Shown piece by piece: positions 55,187 to 64,000 of a stretch of 64,000 nt of DNA. Position 1 is the stretch's first letter, and the number at the start of each line of letters is the position of its first letter. The translations under genes were made by a program, and so were the position numbers. The DNA lies in NCBI GenBank assembly GCA_037039925.1, contig JAXRKP010001625.1, forward strand, positions 15,001 to 79,000. The letters are read 5' to 3'. The DNA comes from Doris montereyensis (Eukaryota > Mollusca > Gastropoda > Nudibranchia > Dorididae). A model generated the notes under the pieces. It made no database searches and was not told the DNA's origin. It saw only the letters and a list, made by a program, of their open reading frames with translations.

Positions 55187-56830
55187 ACCAATCATTGAAA
55201 GTAGCGAAATTTCTGAAATCAAACAAATTAGTATCACTGTACCAGGGGTTATAAAACAACTTAAACAACTAGACTCGCATAAGGCAACAGGACCAGATGA
55301 CATCCCTCTAAAATCCTCAAAGAAACAGCAAATGAGATCGCGCCATATCTTTGCACAATATTCCAACAATCAATCAATACCGGATTCGTGCCAGAAGATT
55401 GGAAAACAGCAAACATCACAGCTGTTTATAAAAAAGGAAGACGTGACATTGCTTGAACTACCGCCCAGTATCCCTAACTTCAATTTCTTGCAAAGTAATG
55501 GAGCATATCATAGCACACACGATAATGAACCACCTGGAAGAAAACAACGTACTGGTAGACTACCAATATGGATTCCGTAAGCACCATTCCTGTGAAACAC
55601 AACTTATATCAACACTAGAGTCGATAGCTAAATCAATAGATGACAAAAAACAGGTTGACCTACTAATCCTTGATTTTAGTAAGGCTTTTGACACTGTACC
55701 CCACCAACGCCTCCTCCAAAAACTAGAGAATTATGGAATAAGAAACACCAACGTTATATCCGATAATGAAACAAACAACCAACAGCTCCTGAAGTGGTTT
55801 GAAAGTTGGCTCCGTGGTAGGACACAAAAGAGTAATCCTAGAAGGAAAATCAAGCGAACCTTGTCATGTCCTATCTGGAGTCCCCCAGGGCACAGTCCTT
55901 GGACCTCTTTGTTTTTTAATATTCATAAATGATCTTGGGAAAAATATGTCCCCTGATACAAATCTTAAACTGTTTGCGGACGACAGCCTGTTGTTTCGAG
56001 AAATAACAAACAAAGCCAGTGCAGAAAACCTTCAAAGAGATCTGTCAACCCTTGAAAAATGGACTGAAGAGTGGCATATGAAATTCCATCCATCAAAGTG
56101 CTATGTGATGAACGTTACACCAAAACGAAAGCCAGTCATATATGATTATACCCTCATGAACGAGCATCTGGAACACGTTCAAAGCATACCATATCTGGGA
56201 GTCCGTCTCAACAACAAACTCCAATGGGATGATCATATAAATGAAATCACATCAAAAGCAAATAGATGCCAGGTTTATCCACCGAAACCTGCGTCAATGC
56301 CCCATGCAAATTAAATCTCAGGCATACACAGCACTTGTTGGCCGACGCTAGAATACGCTAGTGCTGCATGGGATCCACACCACCAATACCAAATTGACCA
56401 AATTGAAAAGGTACAGAGACGGGCAGCGCGAGTTGTAAAAAAATGCTGGTCAAGAGAACAAGGATGCGTGACTCAAGCATTACAGGAACTTAACTGGTCT
56501 TCTCTGGAAACCCGCCGAAAACACTCTCGCCTCATACATATTTACAAAGCAATAAACACAGACACATCAACCGTGAAAATCCCAACTTATTTTTCTCAAC
56601 GCAACAATGAATATACTCGCTCAACAAGAAATCATCACCAGCAAAAATTCATCAACCCACATACCGGACCAACATTTACAAACACAGCTTTTTCCCTCAA
56701 ACCATCTGCGAGTGGAATGCCCTGCAAATAGAGTCATCAACAGCTTATCTGTTGACCAATTTAAACGTGTGCTTGGACGTGAAAATGTGTGAACATGAAC
56801 TGTGAAGTGTAACACTATATTCGCATTCAT
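55187..56830 (+). mobile_element. CR1/jockey-like non-LTR retrotransposon, 5' truncated
   Basis: Reverse transcriptase with all main blocks, spread over three frames: LDSHKATGPDDIP; LNYRPVSLTSISCKVMEHII; motif A ILDFSKAFDTVPHQRLLQKL; motif B LSGVPQGTVLGPLCF; motif C LKLFADDSLLF; then IPYLGVRLNNKLQWDDHI and the C-terminal QRRAARVVKKCW, LNWSSLETRRKHSRLIHIYK and CEWNALQ. The catalytic ADD is intact. There is no endonuclease domain, since the copy starts inside the RT region. Frame breaks near 55300, 55460, 55760-55830, 56270 and 56350 may partly be sequence errors. It ends near a small hairpin (AGGCAAAATGCCT at about 56831). Confidence 0.9.
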
Positions 56831-56864
56831 AGGCAAAATGCCTTTTTGCGAATTATCAATTCTG

Positions 56865-57595
56865 ATTCTTTCTTCAATTTGTTCGTCTTCTCCAGCTTTC
56901 TTCAATTTTTTCACCTGCTCCGTCTCTCTTCAATTTTTTCATCTTCTCCTTTTTTGCATTTTTTTTTCCTCTTCTCAGTCTTTCTTTAATTTATTGTCTT
57001 CTCCGTCTTTCTTTAATTTTTTTGTCTTCTCTGTCGATTTTCTTTAATTTTTCGTCTTCTCTGTCTTGTCGATTTTCTTCAATTTTTGCATCTTCTCCAA
57101 CTTTCTTAGATTTTTCAGCTTCTCCGTTTTCTTCAAATTTTTCATCTTCTCCGTCTGTCTTCAATATTTTCATGTTCTCGGTCTTTACAGTCTTCCCTTT
57201 ATTTTTTTTCGTCTTCTCCGTCTGTTGCATTTCTTCAATTTTTTCGCGTTCTCCCCCTCAGCTTTTTTCATCAACTGCATCTTCCTTCCATTTTCATCTT
57301 CTCTGTTGTTGTCGCCTGTCTTAATTTTTTTCATCTTCTCCTTTGTCTCTTTTCTTTGTCTTTTGCATTTATCCCTTCGTCATCATTTTTGTCACTTTTT
57401 CATCTTTTGTATTTTCATCACTTTATTTGATTTTTCATCTTTGTCATCTTTCTTTATCTTTCATGTCTTTGTAGCCTTTTTTTTTTCCACCTTTCTTATT
57501 TCTATGCTTTTGTCACATTTCTCCGTCTTCTTCGTCTTCTCTCCGCTTTCTTAAATGTTTTAGTCTTCTCCCTGTAGCCTTTTTCCCTTTTTCAA
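56865..57595. repeat. Polypyrimidine array, right part
   Basis: About 25 degenerate units of TTCGTCTTCTCCGTCTTTCT plus TCAATTTT. On the minus strand this reads as Glu/Lys-rich repeats (ENGEAEKSKKVGED), which are artefacts. Confidence 0.85.
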
Positions 57596-58039
57596 AGGAA
57601 GAAAAGACCTTAAATTTTTAATTTGCCTCAAATTTTGAATCTATGTATTTGGGTCTCATGAAGTCTATGACTAGACCTATTTTCAAGTCGAATAATGGTT
57701 TTTATAGTAGGCCTTCCTAACCCGCACTCGCTGCATATTTTGAAAGAAAAAAAATTAGATCTAGACCTAACTACTACTCCTACAACAAAGAAAAGGACCC
57801 ATGAGGTGAAGAAATAAAGAATAACCAGCAGTCATGTTGAAATTCTTTTATTTTCAATTTAAAACTCAAATTTTCTTCTTTTTTCTTATTTCCCCATTGA
57901 CAAAATTCATGCGTAACTAGTGTTAGTACAGCTTTTCACGGGTGCAAGTTGCGCTGGCTTTTAGACCGTATTGTGCATGCTTTGGATTTAAGCATGGTTT
58001 ATGTTTATCACTACGCACGTTTCTGTAGTCACCTTCAGT

Positions 58040-58072
58040 GGCGCAACTTGCGCATGATCTATGTTTACAGCC
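58040..58072 (-). repeat. Right terminal inverted repeat
   Basis: Reverse complement begins GGCTGTAAACATAGAT and ends CAAGTTGCGCC. A further direct GCAAGTTGCGC word occurs just inside at about 57943. The end of this repeat is 246 bp ahead of the putative GTF2E1 start codon. Confidence 0.75.
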
Positions 58073-58317
58073 TTATATGTCCATCACAAATTTGAACATA
58101 AACAGCAGTTGTCTATTCACACTTTCAAGCATCGGAATGTTTTTAAAGAAAATACTTACTTATTACTTGAGATGAAAGCTAGGATAATTGATAATATCAA
58201 GAAGAAATTGAATACAAGTGTTGAGAACAAGGCAAAATTTATACCCCCTTTTCTTTTCCTTTCAGAAAAAATTTGGCTTTGAAGTGACCTGTTAGAGTCT
58301 GAAATAAAGCAGACTTC

Positions 58318-58493
58318 ATGAGTCTGAGGTCTTCTCACATCTGTTCCTGGAGAACTCAAACATTTGGTTCGCCTGATTGTGCGAGGGTTTATGCAATGGA
58401 GCATGCTGTCGTTATTGATATGTTAGTCAGGCATCCATGTGTGAAGGAGGATGACTTGGCAGATTTGTTGAAATTTGAGAAAAAACACTTGAG
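58318..58493 (+). CDS. GTF2E1: GTF2E1 exon with start and winged-helix domain
   Basis: ATG at 58318 (MSL), then the conserved frame [20 protein letters not shown] begins after a frame change near 58326-58338. A second change at about 58388 (TTT where TTTT is expected, GGGTTTATGC) restores [20 protein letters not shown] and [15 protein letters not shown]. The donor is AG/GTTAGT and exits in phase 2. The exact start is uncertain. A possible acceptor (CTTTTCCTTTCAG) at 58264 would allow an upstream non-coding exon. Confidence 0.85.
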
Positions 58494-61400
58494 GTTAGTT
58501 AGTCTCTTTGCATCTGTAATACTATACCATCAAAACCGTTTTGGTTGTTTTTATCTTCCGTGCAATTCATTTTTCCTTTACCTCAAAGTTATACTGTCCT
58601 GACTACACATAGATAAAATCTGTTTTGATATATTTTTAAAAAGGCTTCTTACTTTTTCAGCTTGAAAGAGAATCTGAAGTTAGGACAAACTGCAAGTGAA
58701 ATTTGTGACAAACATAGACAGACGTTGGTTACAAACTTTGTGAGACAGGATAATTATCGACTGTAAAGTTCCTTCAAGGGCATTATGGCACATAGAGCCG
58801 GAACTTATCTCGGTTTCTGTAGCGTGTAGCGAACAGGTGACAATAATCACCTCTTGGCCAGGACGCCAGTATGACGCAGAGATTTTTACTCCCAAGCTAG
58901 TGCTTTTACCCATAAATTGCACCTGGGTAGAGTAAGGAAATTGCGTGTTAAGTGTCTTTCCCAAGAAACACAGCGTTGGGCCTAGATTTGCTAGGATTCA
59001 AACTCGGGACCCCATGATCCCATCCAGCAGCTTAACCACTTAGCCATCGACACCACTCAACCGTCAACTGTGAATCTGATAATGATTATAACCCAAAATT
59101 GTCAAATGTGTAGTTAGAAAAATGTATATATTCTGAGCTGACGAGATATAAGTTCAAAAGAGTTAAAACTGGGAAAAAAACATTTTTGCTTCATCTTTTT
59201 TTTTCAGATCTATCTTGAATGCACTGAAGACAGATAAATTTCTTAAAAGCAGAATGCGAGTGGAGATTGACGGAGGAAGGCAGAACGACAAGACACAGTT
59301 TTTATTTTATTAATTACAGGTTTGTTGGAGAAATTAAACATAAGCACTTGTTGTTATATAATTGTACTAAAATTAATTGTTATTGGGATTTTTGATTGAT
59401 CTATTAATAGTGTAAATACACATTATGTTAATTATATTTATATATATATAAATTCTGATTTGGTCATTCTTTGTGCATCAAGGCTCTGTTGCCAGGCAAC
59501 TAAGAGTAATTACATTTGCTTGTAGGTTTTAAATGATCCTGAGATCGTTTTCATTTGAGGAATTTTTCTACCTGATGTGACATTTGATGGAGAAAAATGC
59601 CATTGTTTCCCCATCTTAGAGTAGAATTTTCATTTACCTAAACCGCCATTTTCAACGGGTTTATGATTAAATCGTTTGACTAGCATTGTTCACACCTGCC
59701 GCTTAACATCAGTACCAAGTACTGACTCGATGTTAATAATCATATTTGATATGACCCAGGGTATAACAGGCTTCTATGTGTATACAATCAAGTAAGAAAC
59801 ACTTACCACTCCCTGAATTAACATGCACATGAAGGAAGGCAGTGTGTTGAAACTTTTCACAGACTCAAAACTTCCACAAACACAAAAAAACATCATGCGC
59901 TTTAAAGCTAGGAAGGTCTTATTCTGTTCTGAATCTGATTCATGATTGTTTGTTCTTGAGAGTAAAACAAAAGAAAAAGAAAGAAAAATCCCAACAAGGC
60001 TCAAGGGGAAGAACATTGTACTGTATCTATATCCCCAGTTTGTTTGTTAATGTTGTCAAATACAAATTGGACCACATGAGGCGGAAAATTGAGATGGATG
60101 AGAGAGATAACACGAGCAGATCCTCATTCATATGTCCGGGATGCAGGAAGACCTACACAGACTACGAAGTGGGACAGCTCCTTGACCCAACTACAGGAGA
60201 GCTGATTTGTACTATCTGTACCTCACTGGTGAGACTTTATTGGAATTTGTTAGTTTTTTCTTTTCTGATTTCAATAACAATAATACTATTACAACCTTTG
60301 TTGTATTTGTGCATGTGAAACTCTTGGATATAGGTTCCGATATTGATTTTAGCTTTCAAGATAAAGGTAAGTTCAATTCAATTATCTTTATATAGACAGT
60401 AAAAGTCGCAAACCGTGTAAGTTTAATTTTGGATGTTGTGAGAAAATTAAAGAAACTGATGCTGTGTTTTAAAATTTATTTTCACAGACATACATGATGT
60501 GCAAGTGTCAAAAACTAGGCCCAATAGGGATACATGGATTGCTCATATGGTTATAATATTGGTTTTTATTGGTTCTTGTGCCGCGGCATCCTAACTAGAC
60601 GAAATATAGGGCCTTGCTAATGTTAAGATAGAAGAAGAAAAAAGGTGTTACTAATTTTAGACTTACAAAGTTTGCGACTTTCACCGTCGATTTATCTAAT
60701 AAGAGAACCATCAGAATGTTTTAAGGAATCTTGGTTCATTTGTTCATTTAGTACACCTGACTGACATGTGTGTGGTTTTGGGCTTTCAAGTCTTAAATCT
60801 TATATTATTGGTTATTGTGAAACTTCAACGTTTCCGTTCTATTCATCATATTTTCGAGTTTCTGAAAAGGCCCACTAGACTGCCAAGTGAAATGTTCCAT
60901 CTTGTGGGTTTCATCTCTGAACTATTTTTGCTTGCTGTTTTAAGTCTCTTGAATGATTCAGCATATACGTTGTTCAGCATTATTTTTGTCCTTGTTTTTT
61001 ATTTGAATTTAGCTTAGATTTTGATATCATGTTGAATACACAATGAAATTTTCATTCATGAGTTTGATATTTGTCTTCAATTTGTGGCCATTTATCAATT
61101 ATATATTATATGCCAATATTTTTGCAATTTTATATAATTATTGATTAGTGTTTTGAAAGTCAAAGCTGTTTCATGTGCCTGTATTGTGTGTGATTTTCTC
61201 TTTAGGTAGAGGAAGATGAGAGCTCAATACCCAAGGAAGATGCCAGGACTCTCTTGGCCAGATTCAATGAACAGATTCAGCCTATCTATGATTTACTTAG
61301 AGTTTGAGAACATCCGTCTCGCCCCTGAAGTCCTTGAGCCAGAACCTGTTGAGCTGAAAAAATTGTTAAAGTGAGTGTCGTCTGTTAAGGGGAAGGAGGG

Positions 61401-63508
61401 GGGGGGGTTCACTTCATTTAATATACACGAATTTGGATTTTAAAAGCTACTTTATCATATATTTTTTTACAATTCTGAACTGAGCTTGAATTTCCCTAGT
61501 TTTAGCAGAAATTTTAAGAGCATCACAAGGCCACAGGTAAGTTGAATAACACTTTCATTTGTTTACAATATAAACTCATTTATATACTAAACTGAAATTG
61601 CTGGCAGTTTGAATTTCTTTATTTCCTATGCACAGGATTTTTAATTGTAGTGTTTGTATAGCCTACACAGTGTAAAGTGCAGTCGTACCCCTCCCCCCTT
61701 CCCCCCTTCACTGCAACTTCTACCCTTAGACATTAGGCTGAAACTAAAGGTCTCCAGAACCAAGTCTATCGTAAGTTGTCTAGAAACCGTTGCCCTGACA
61801 AACCGGCAAGAAGAAGAGTTAGGGGTGACTGAGATGAAGATGTTGTGGTTCTCCTTGGGTGTGTCAAAGTTGGATAAGATTCGGAATGAACATATCTGAG
61901 AGAAAACCCAAGTAGGTAGGCTAGAAGAAAAATTAGGGAAGTCAGACTGAGATGGTATTGACATGTAAAGAGAAGAGAATATGGAATATATTGGACAGAA
62001 GATGTTGCGGATGGACATACCGGGCAGGAGGAAGAGTAGAAGACCAAAACAGAGGTAGATATAGGGAAGACATGAAGATTGTTGGTGCAAGAGATGAGGA
62101 CAAACAGGATAGGACAAGATGGAGAATGATGATCTGCTGTGACGAGCCCTAACGGGGAAAGACAAGGAAGAACTTATGAACAGGATACCCATTTAATTTC
62201 AAAGCTTGTCATAAAAACAAACAAATATTCACTTATCATAACGTTGATGAAACTGCCAAGGGTCCCTGGGGAGCTCGCAGCTTTCACACGCTTTCAATGA
62301 TGTGATGAAACTGTCCAAACATGTATGTCCGTCTGACGTTATTTTTCAGAAGCAAAAAACGTCAGATATCATGGAATAACAGAAATCTTTGTTTAGATCA
62401 TGTGTGTAAAGTGAACTTTTCTATTGGTTCAAGGCCTCATTTATATATAAGGACACGAAAGAAGCATGCATTTGATAATTTTTTGAAGGGCAAATCTCAT
62501 ATATCCCACGTATCATGAAATTACGTATTTACATGAGTCGCTTGACGATAAGCTTGACTTGGATTTAGAATCTCATGAAAAGAAAGCCAGTTGGTTTCAC
62601 AATTCTTCCATATAATGACGAAAGATGTTGTATAATTTTTGTCCTTTTCTCTTTGTTGCAGTCAAAACTCATCTTCATCCTCAAGAAATCAAGATGGTGA
62701 TAGATCCATCTGGAGTGGTGATGCTACTCAGCGGGGTCGGTTTTGGTTTCAACGAGAATCGTGTGACCATCACAATGAATGATGATAAGGCCGGCAAGGT
62801 TGAGAAGAGAGACCAGCCAGTCTGGATGACCCAGAGCACAGTCGACGGTACCTCTGTGTCAGAAAATGCTTCGTCAGGCGTAGGTTTTCTATTACTGGGG
62901 AATTTGCTTCTCTGTGGGGCTTTACGTTTCTTTGTTGGGTTTCATGTTTTTATGTAGTGGGTTTATGTTTCTTTGTGGGAATTTGTGTTTCTCTGTGGGG
63001 ATTTTATGTTTTTCTATAGTGGGTTTATGTTTCTTTGTGAGAATTTGTGTTTCTCTGTGGGGATTTATGTTTCTCCGTAGTGGGTTTATGTTTCTTTGTG
63101 AGAATTTATGTTTGTCTGTGGGAATTTATGTTTCTCTGTAGTGGGTTTATGTTTCTTTGTGAGAATTTATGTTTCTCTGCGGAATTTATGTTTCTCTGTG
63201 GTAGGTCCTGCTTCTTTCCATTTACTCTTACTTATCTTTCATCTTGCTGTTTGCTCTTGATTCACCCTGAGATCACAGTACATAGTGGGACGGGGTAAAT
63301 TTCAATCATTCTTTCAATGCCTTCATAATATTATTGTATGTTTTCAAAATGTCAGACCAAGTTGCCAGAACAAGAGAAGCATTCCAAGGGAGCATCGATA
63401 GGAGACGACATTCTACAAACCCTCTTAGTGCAGAACCCACTACTGGCCCTTCCAAGAGTTCCATTGGTTTTGAGTTTGACCAAGTGGCAGACAATGAGGA
63501 AGATGAGG
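58318..63508 (+). CDS. GTF2E1: General transcription factor IIE subunit 1 (TFIIE alpha), incomplete at right edge
   Basis: TFIIE alpha works in the RNA polymerase II preinitiation complex, where it recruits and regulates TFIIH. Six exons are visible: 58318-58493, 59208-59319, 60039-60228, 61206-61370, 62662-62879 and about 63356-63508. Seen: the winged-helix part ([49 protein letters not shown]), [29 protein letters not shown], the zinc ribbon CPGC...CTIC with [15 protein letters not shown] between, then [20 protein letters not shown] and [12 protein letters not shown]. These match the animal protein closely and in order, with phase-compatible splice sites. The C-terminal acidic and TFIIH-binding end lies beyond the window. 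At least five exons need a one-base correction, so indel errors are likely. Introns rule out a processed pseudogene. Confidence 0.93.
58763..59055 (-). mobile_element. tRNA-derived SINE, family A, copy 2 (full length)
   Basis: On the minus strand: TCGATGGCTAAGTGGTTAAG (A-box region), B-box-like GAGTTTGAATCC, then CTTGGGAAAGACACTTAAC, AAGCACTAGCTTGGGAGTAA, GAGGTGATTATTGTCACCTG and the end CCCTTGAAGGAACTTTA. It lies in GTF2E1 intron 1, antisense to the gene, and matches the copy at 20.85 kb along its whole length. Confidence 0.9.
59208..59319 (+). CDS. GTF2E1: GTF2E1 exon, end of winged helix
   Basis: Acceptor TTTTTTTTTCAG. It reads (R)[20 protein letters not shown], then [10 protein letters not shown]. 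The following FYFINYR needs T4 where the sequence has T5 at 59299-59303, a clear homopolymer insertion. The donor is AG/GTTTG. Confidence 0.9.
60039..60228 (+). CDS. GTF2E1: GTF2E1 exon with zinc ribbon
   Basis: Acceptor ATATCCCCAG, donor CTG/GTGAGA, no frame break. It contains [20 protein letters not shown] and the four zinc-binding cysteines CPGC and CTIC, the best preserved part of the gene. Confidence 0.95.
61206..61370 (+). CDS. GTF2E1: GTF2E1 exon after the zinc ribbon
   Basis: Acceptor CTCTTTAG, phase 0. It reads [32 protein letters not shown], then a frame break at about 61299-61304 to reach [20 protein letters not shown]. The donor is AA/GTGAGT. Confidence 0.93.
61725..62190 (+). 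mobile_element. RTE-like LINE 3' remnant in GTF2E1 intron
   Basis: Across frames: [66 protein letters not shown], then [20 protein letters not shown] ending ICCDEP. This is the RTE tail (ETW-L-K--E--L---EMKMLR---G-T--D-IRN--I, G-LR-RWYGHV, RGRP, DR--WR). It is a different family from the copies at 2.0 and 15.3 kb. Stops between blocks show it is dead. Confidence 0.9.
62662..62879 (+). CDS. GTF2E1: GTF2E1 exon, central region
   Basis: Acceptor TTTGTTGCAG. In the incoming phase it reads [18 protein letters not shown]. The conserved part [20 protein letters not shown] then [10 protein letters not shown] lies in another frame, so a break lies between about 62710 and 62755. The donor is GTAGGT at 62880. 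Confidence 0.8.
62885..63205. repeat. T/G-rich tandem array
   Basis: About seven imperfect units of GTGGGTTTATGTTTCTTTGT and GAGAATTTATGTTTCTCTGT in an intron of GTF2E1. The Cys/Phe-rich ORFs ([12 protein letters not shown]) are artefacts. Confidence 0.9.
63356..63508 (+). CDS. GTF2E1: GTF2E1 exon, acidic C-terminal region
   Basis: One frame gives [20 protein letters not shown] then TLLVQ, resembling the EEVMRALL segment of vertebrate TFIIE alpha. A second gives [20 protein letters not shown] then NEEDE before the GTAAG donor at 63509. A frame break near 63425-63440 would join them. The acceptor could be at 63355 (ATGTCAG) or 63368 (TTGCCAG). Confidence 0.55.
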
Positions 63509-63544
63509 GTAAGATAAGAACAAGAGTTTTGTTGTTGTTGTTGT

Positions 63545-63735
63545 GATCCAGCAGCGCTAGGGCCCAACGCCATGTAGTGGAATCTGCAAGTGTTTTCCGT
63601 CTGTTGCTGCAGTGTTCCAGGTACCAACCAGGTTTCTCGAGGAGCGGCGTTTCGTGTAGGTCTTTCAGTTTGTGACATTCAAAGAGGCGGTGGGTCACAG
63701 TTTCATGGAGGTGATCGGAAAGAGGGCACACTGGG
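63545..63735 (-). mobile_element. Retrotransposon C-terminal fragment
   Basis: On the minus strand: MCPLSDHLHETVTHRLFECH, then LKDLHETPLLEKPGWYLEHC and STTWRWALALL. The C-----ET--H-LFEC--L---R pattern is the zinc-knuckle-like end of many LINE or retroelement polymerases. It is short and lies inside or beyond the GTF2E1 intron. Confidence 0.5.
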
Positions 63736-63874
63736 ACATTTTCAGGTTATTTTCCGTTTAGATGGATGTTTAGCTGTATGTGAGGTGTTCGAAGCCTGAA
63801 GATGATGGCATGGTCTTTTTCTTTTAGTTGGTTGATGTTTTCATTTATTTGTTGAGTGGCTAAATGTTGGTATA

Positions 63875-64000
63875 CAGTCCAACCCTCTTATATCGACATC
63901 ACTGGGACCACCAAGTTTTGTCAATATAAGAGGTTGTTGATGTATCAGAGCAACTAATAAAATAAAGGGACACCACCAAAAAAAAGCCATAATACGTCAG
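63875..64000 (+). mobile_element. Left end of a second pogo-like TIR element
   Basis: After a TA (63873-63874) comes CAGTCCAACCCTCTTATATC, then GACATCACTGGGACCACCAA. CAGT-(C)AACCTCTTATATCG-ACA is a common start of pogo/Tigger-type elements. The rest lies outside the window. Confidence 0.45.

Larger units (their letters stand above)
54525..58072. mobile_element. 3.5-kb element bounded by 33-bp terminal inverted repeats
   Basis: 54525-54557 (starting GGCTGTAAACATAGA, ending CAAGTTGCGCC) and the reverse complement of 58040-58072 match at 30 of 33 positions. The flanks are CATTATG on the left and TTATATG on the right, compatible with a short TTAT-type duplication but not clean. The interior holds a polypyrimidine array split by a LINE. 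No transposase is present, so it would be non-autonomous, perhaps of unknown superfamily. An alternative is two separate short elements in opposite orientation. Confidence 0.6.

Noticed and set aside
56991..57554. Glu/Lys-rich (minus) and Phe/Ser-rich (plus) ORFs
   Set aside because: Both follow the polypyrimidine array. The sequence is low complexity and has no conserved domain.
60766..61017. Hydrophobic 83-codon ORF as a small membrane protein
   Set aside because: It lies inside a GTF2E1 intron, is AT-rich with no motif, and is consistent with chance.
62914..63298. Cys/Phe-rich ORFs resembling membrane peptides
   Set aside because: Repeat products of the T/G-rich array in a GTF2E1 intron.
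58318..63508. GTF2E1 copy as a processed pseudogene
   Set aside because: The exons are separated by introns with proper GT/AG sites and matching phases, and the frame breaks include homopolymer length changes typical of sequencing error.

Overview
The window is animal nuclear DNA: AT-rich, intron-rich, full of tandem arrays, tRNA-derived SINEs and decayed transposons, with compact conserved exons bounded by GT/AG splice sites. The mix of RTE, CR1/jockey, piggyBac, hAT and pogo-like elements with SINE families suggests an invertebrate. My best guess is a mollusc, probably a gastropod, but this is inference from style and not from a diagnostic gene.

Four gene units can be supported. (1) Plus strand, about 9.0-18.9 kb: a seven-exon bHLH-leucine-zipper factor of the Mondo/MLX family (MLXIP-like C-terminal half). 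(2) Minus strand, 32.8-35.7 kb: an intronless hAT-type transposase-like protein with an N-terminal zinc finger, a Thr/Pro repeat tail and a C-terminal PCNA-interaction (PIP-box) motif. (3) Minus strand, about 36.9-48.7 kb: a candidate six-exon, very divergent Bcl-2-family gene with a BH3-like exon and a BH1-like exon. (4) Plus strand, 58.3 kb to beyond the right edge: GTF2E1, the large subunit of TFIIE.

Nearly all coding exons carry one-base frame breaks, several of them in homopolymers. The splice sites and conserved residues around the breaks are intact. This looks like uncorrected indel error in the assembly more than pseudogenisation, and it explains why no long continuous ORF covers these genes.

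Region by region. 0-9 kb: minisatellites (42 bp; a large 47-bp array; a diverged array), an AGT microsatellite, an RTE-like LINE tail and a SINE. 9-19 kb: the Mondo-like gene, with a 70-bp array in intron 1 and a LINE tail in a later intron. 19-32 kb: SINEs, short arrays and two minus-strand ORF remnants that look transposon-derived. 32.8-35.7 kb: the hAT-like gene. 36-49 kb: the Bcl-2-like candidate, whose introns hold a pogo-like TIR element, SINEs, arrays and an RTE tail. 50-54 kb: a CR1-like tail and a piggyBac remnant. 54.5-58.1 kb: a 3.5-kb segment bounded by 33-bp inverted repeats, holding a polypyrimidine array into which a CR1/jockey-like LINE has inserted. 58-64 kb: GTF2E1, with a SINE and an RTE tail in its introns.

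The genes do not form an operon or pathway. The neighbourhood is ordinary animal genes separated by mobile elements. The most notable items are the PIP-box hAT protein, the divergent Bcl-2-like gene, the nested TIR element and the E-box-like array inside the Mondo-like gene.
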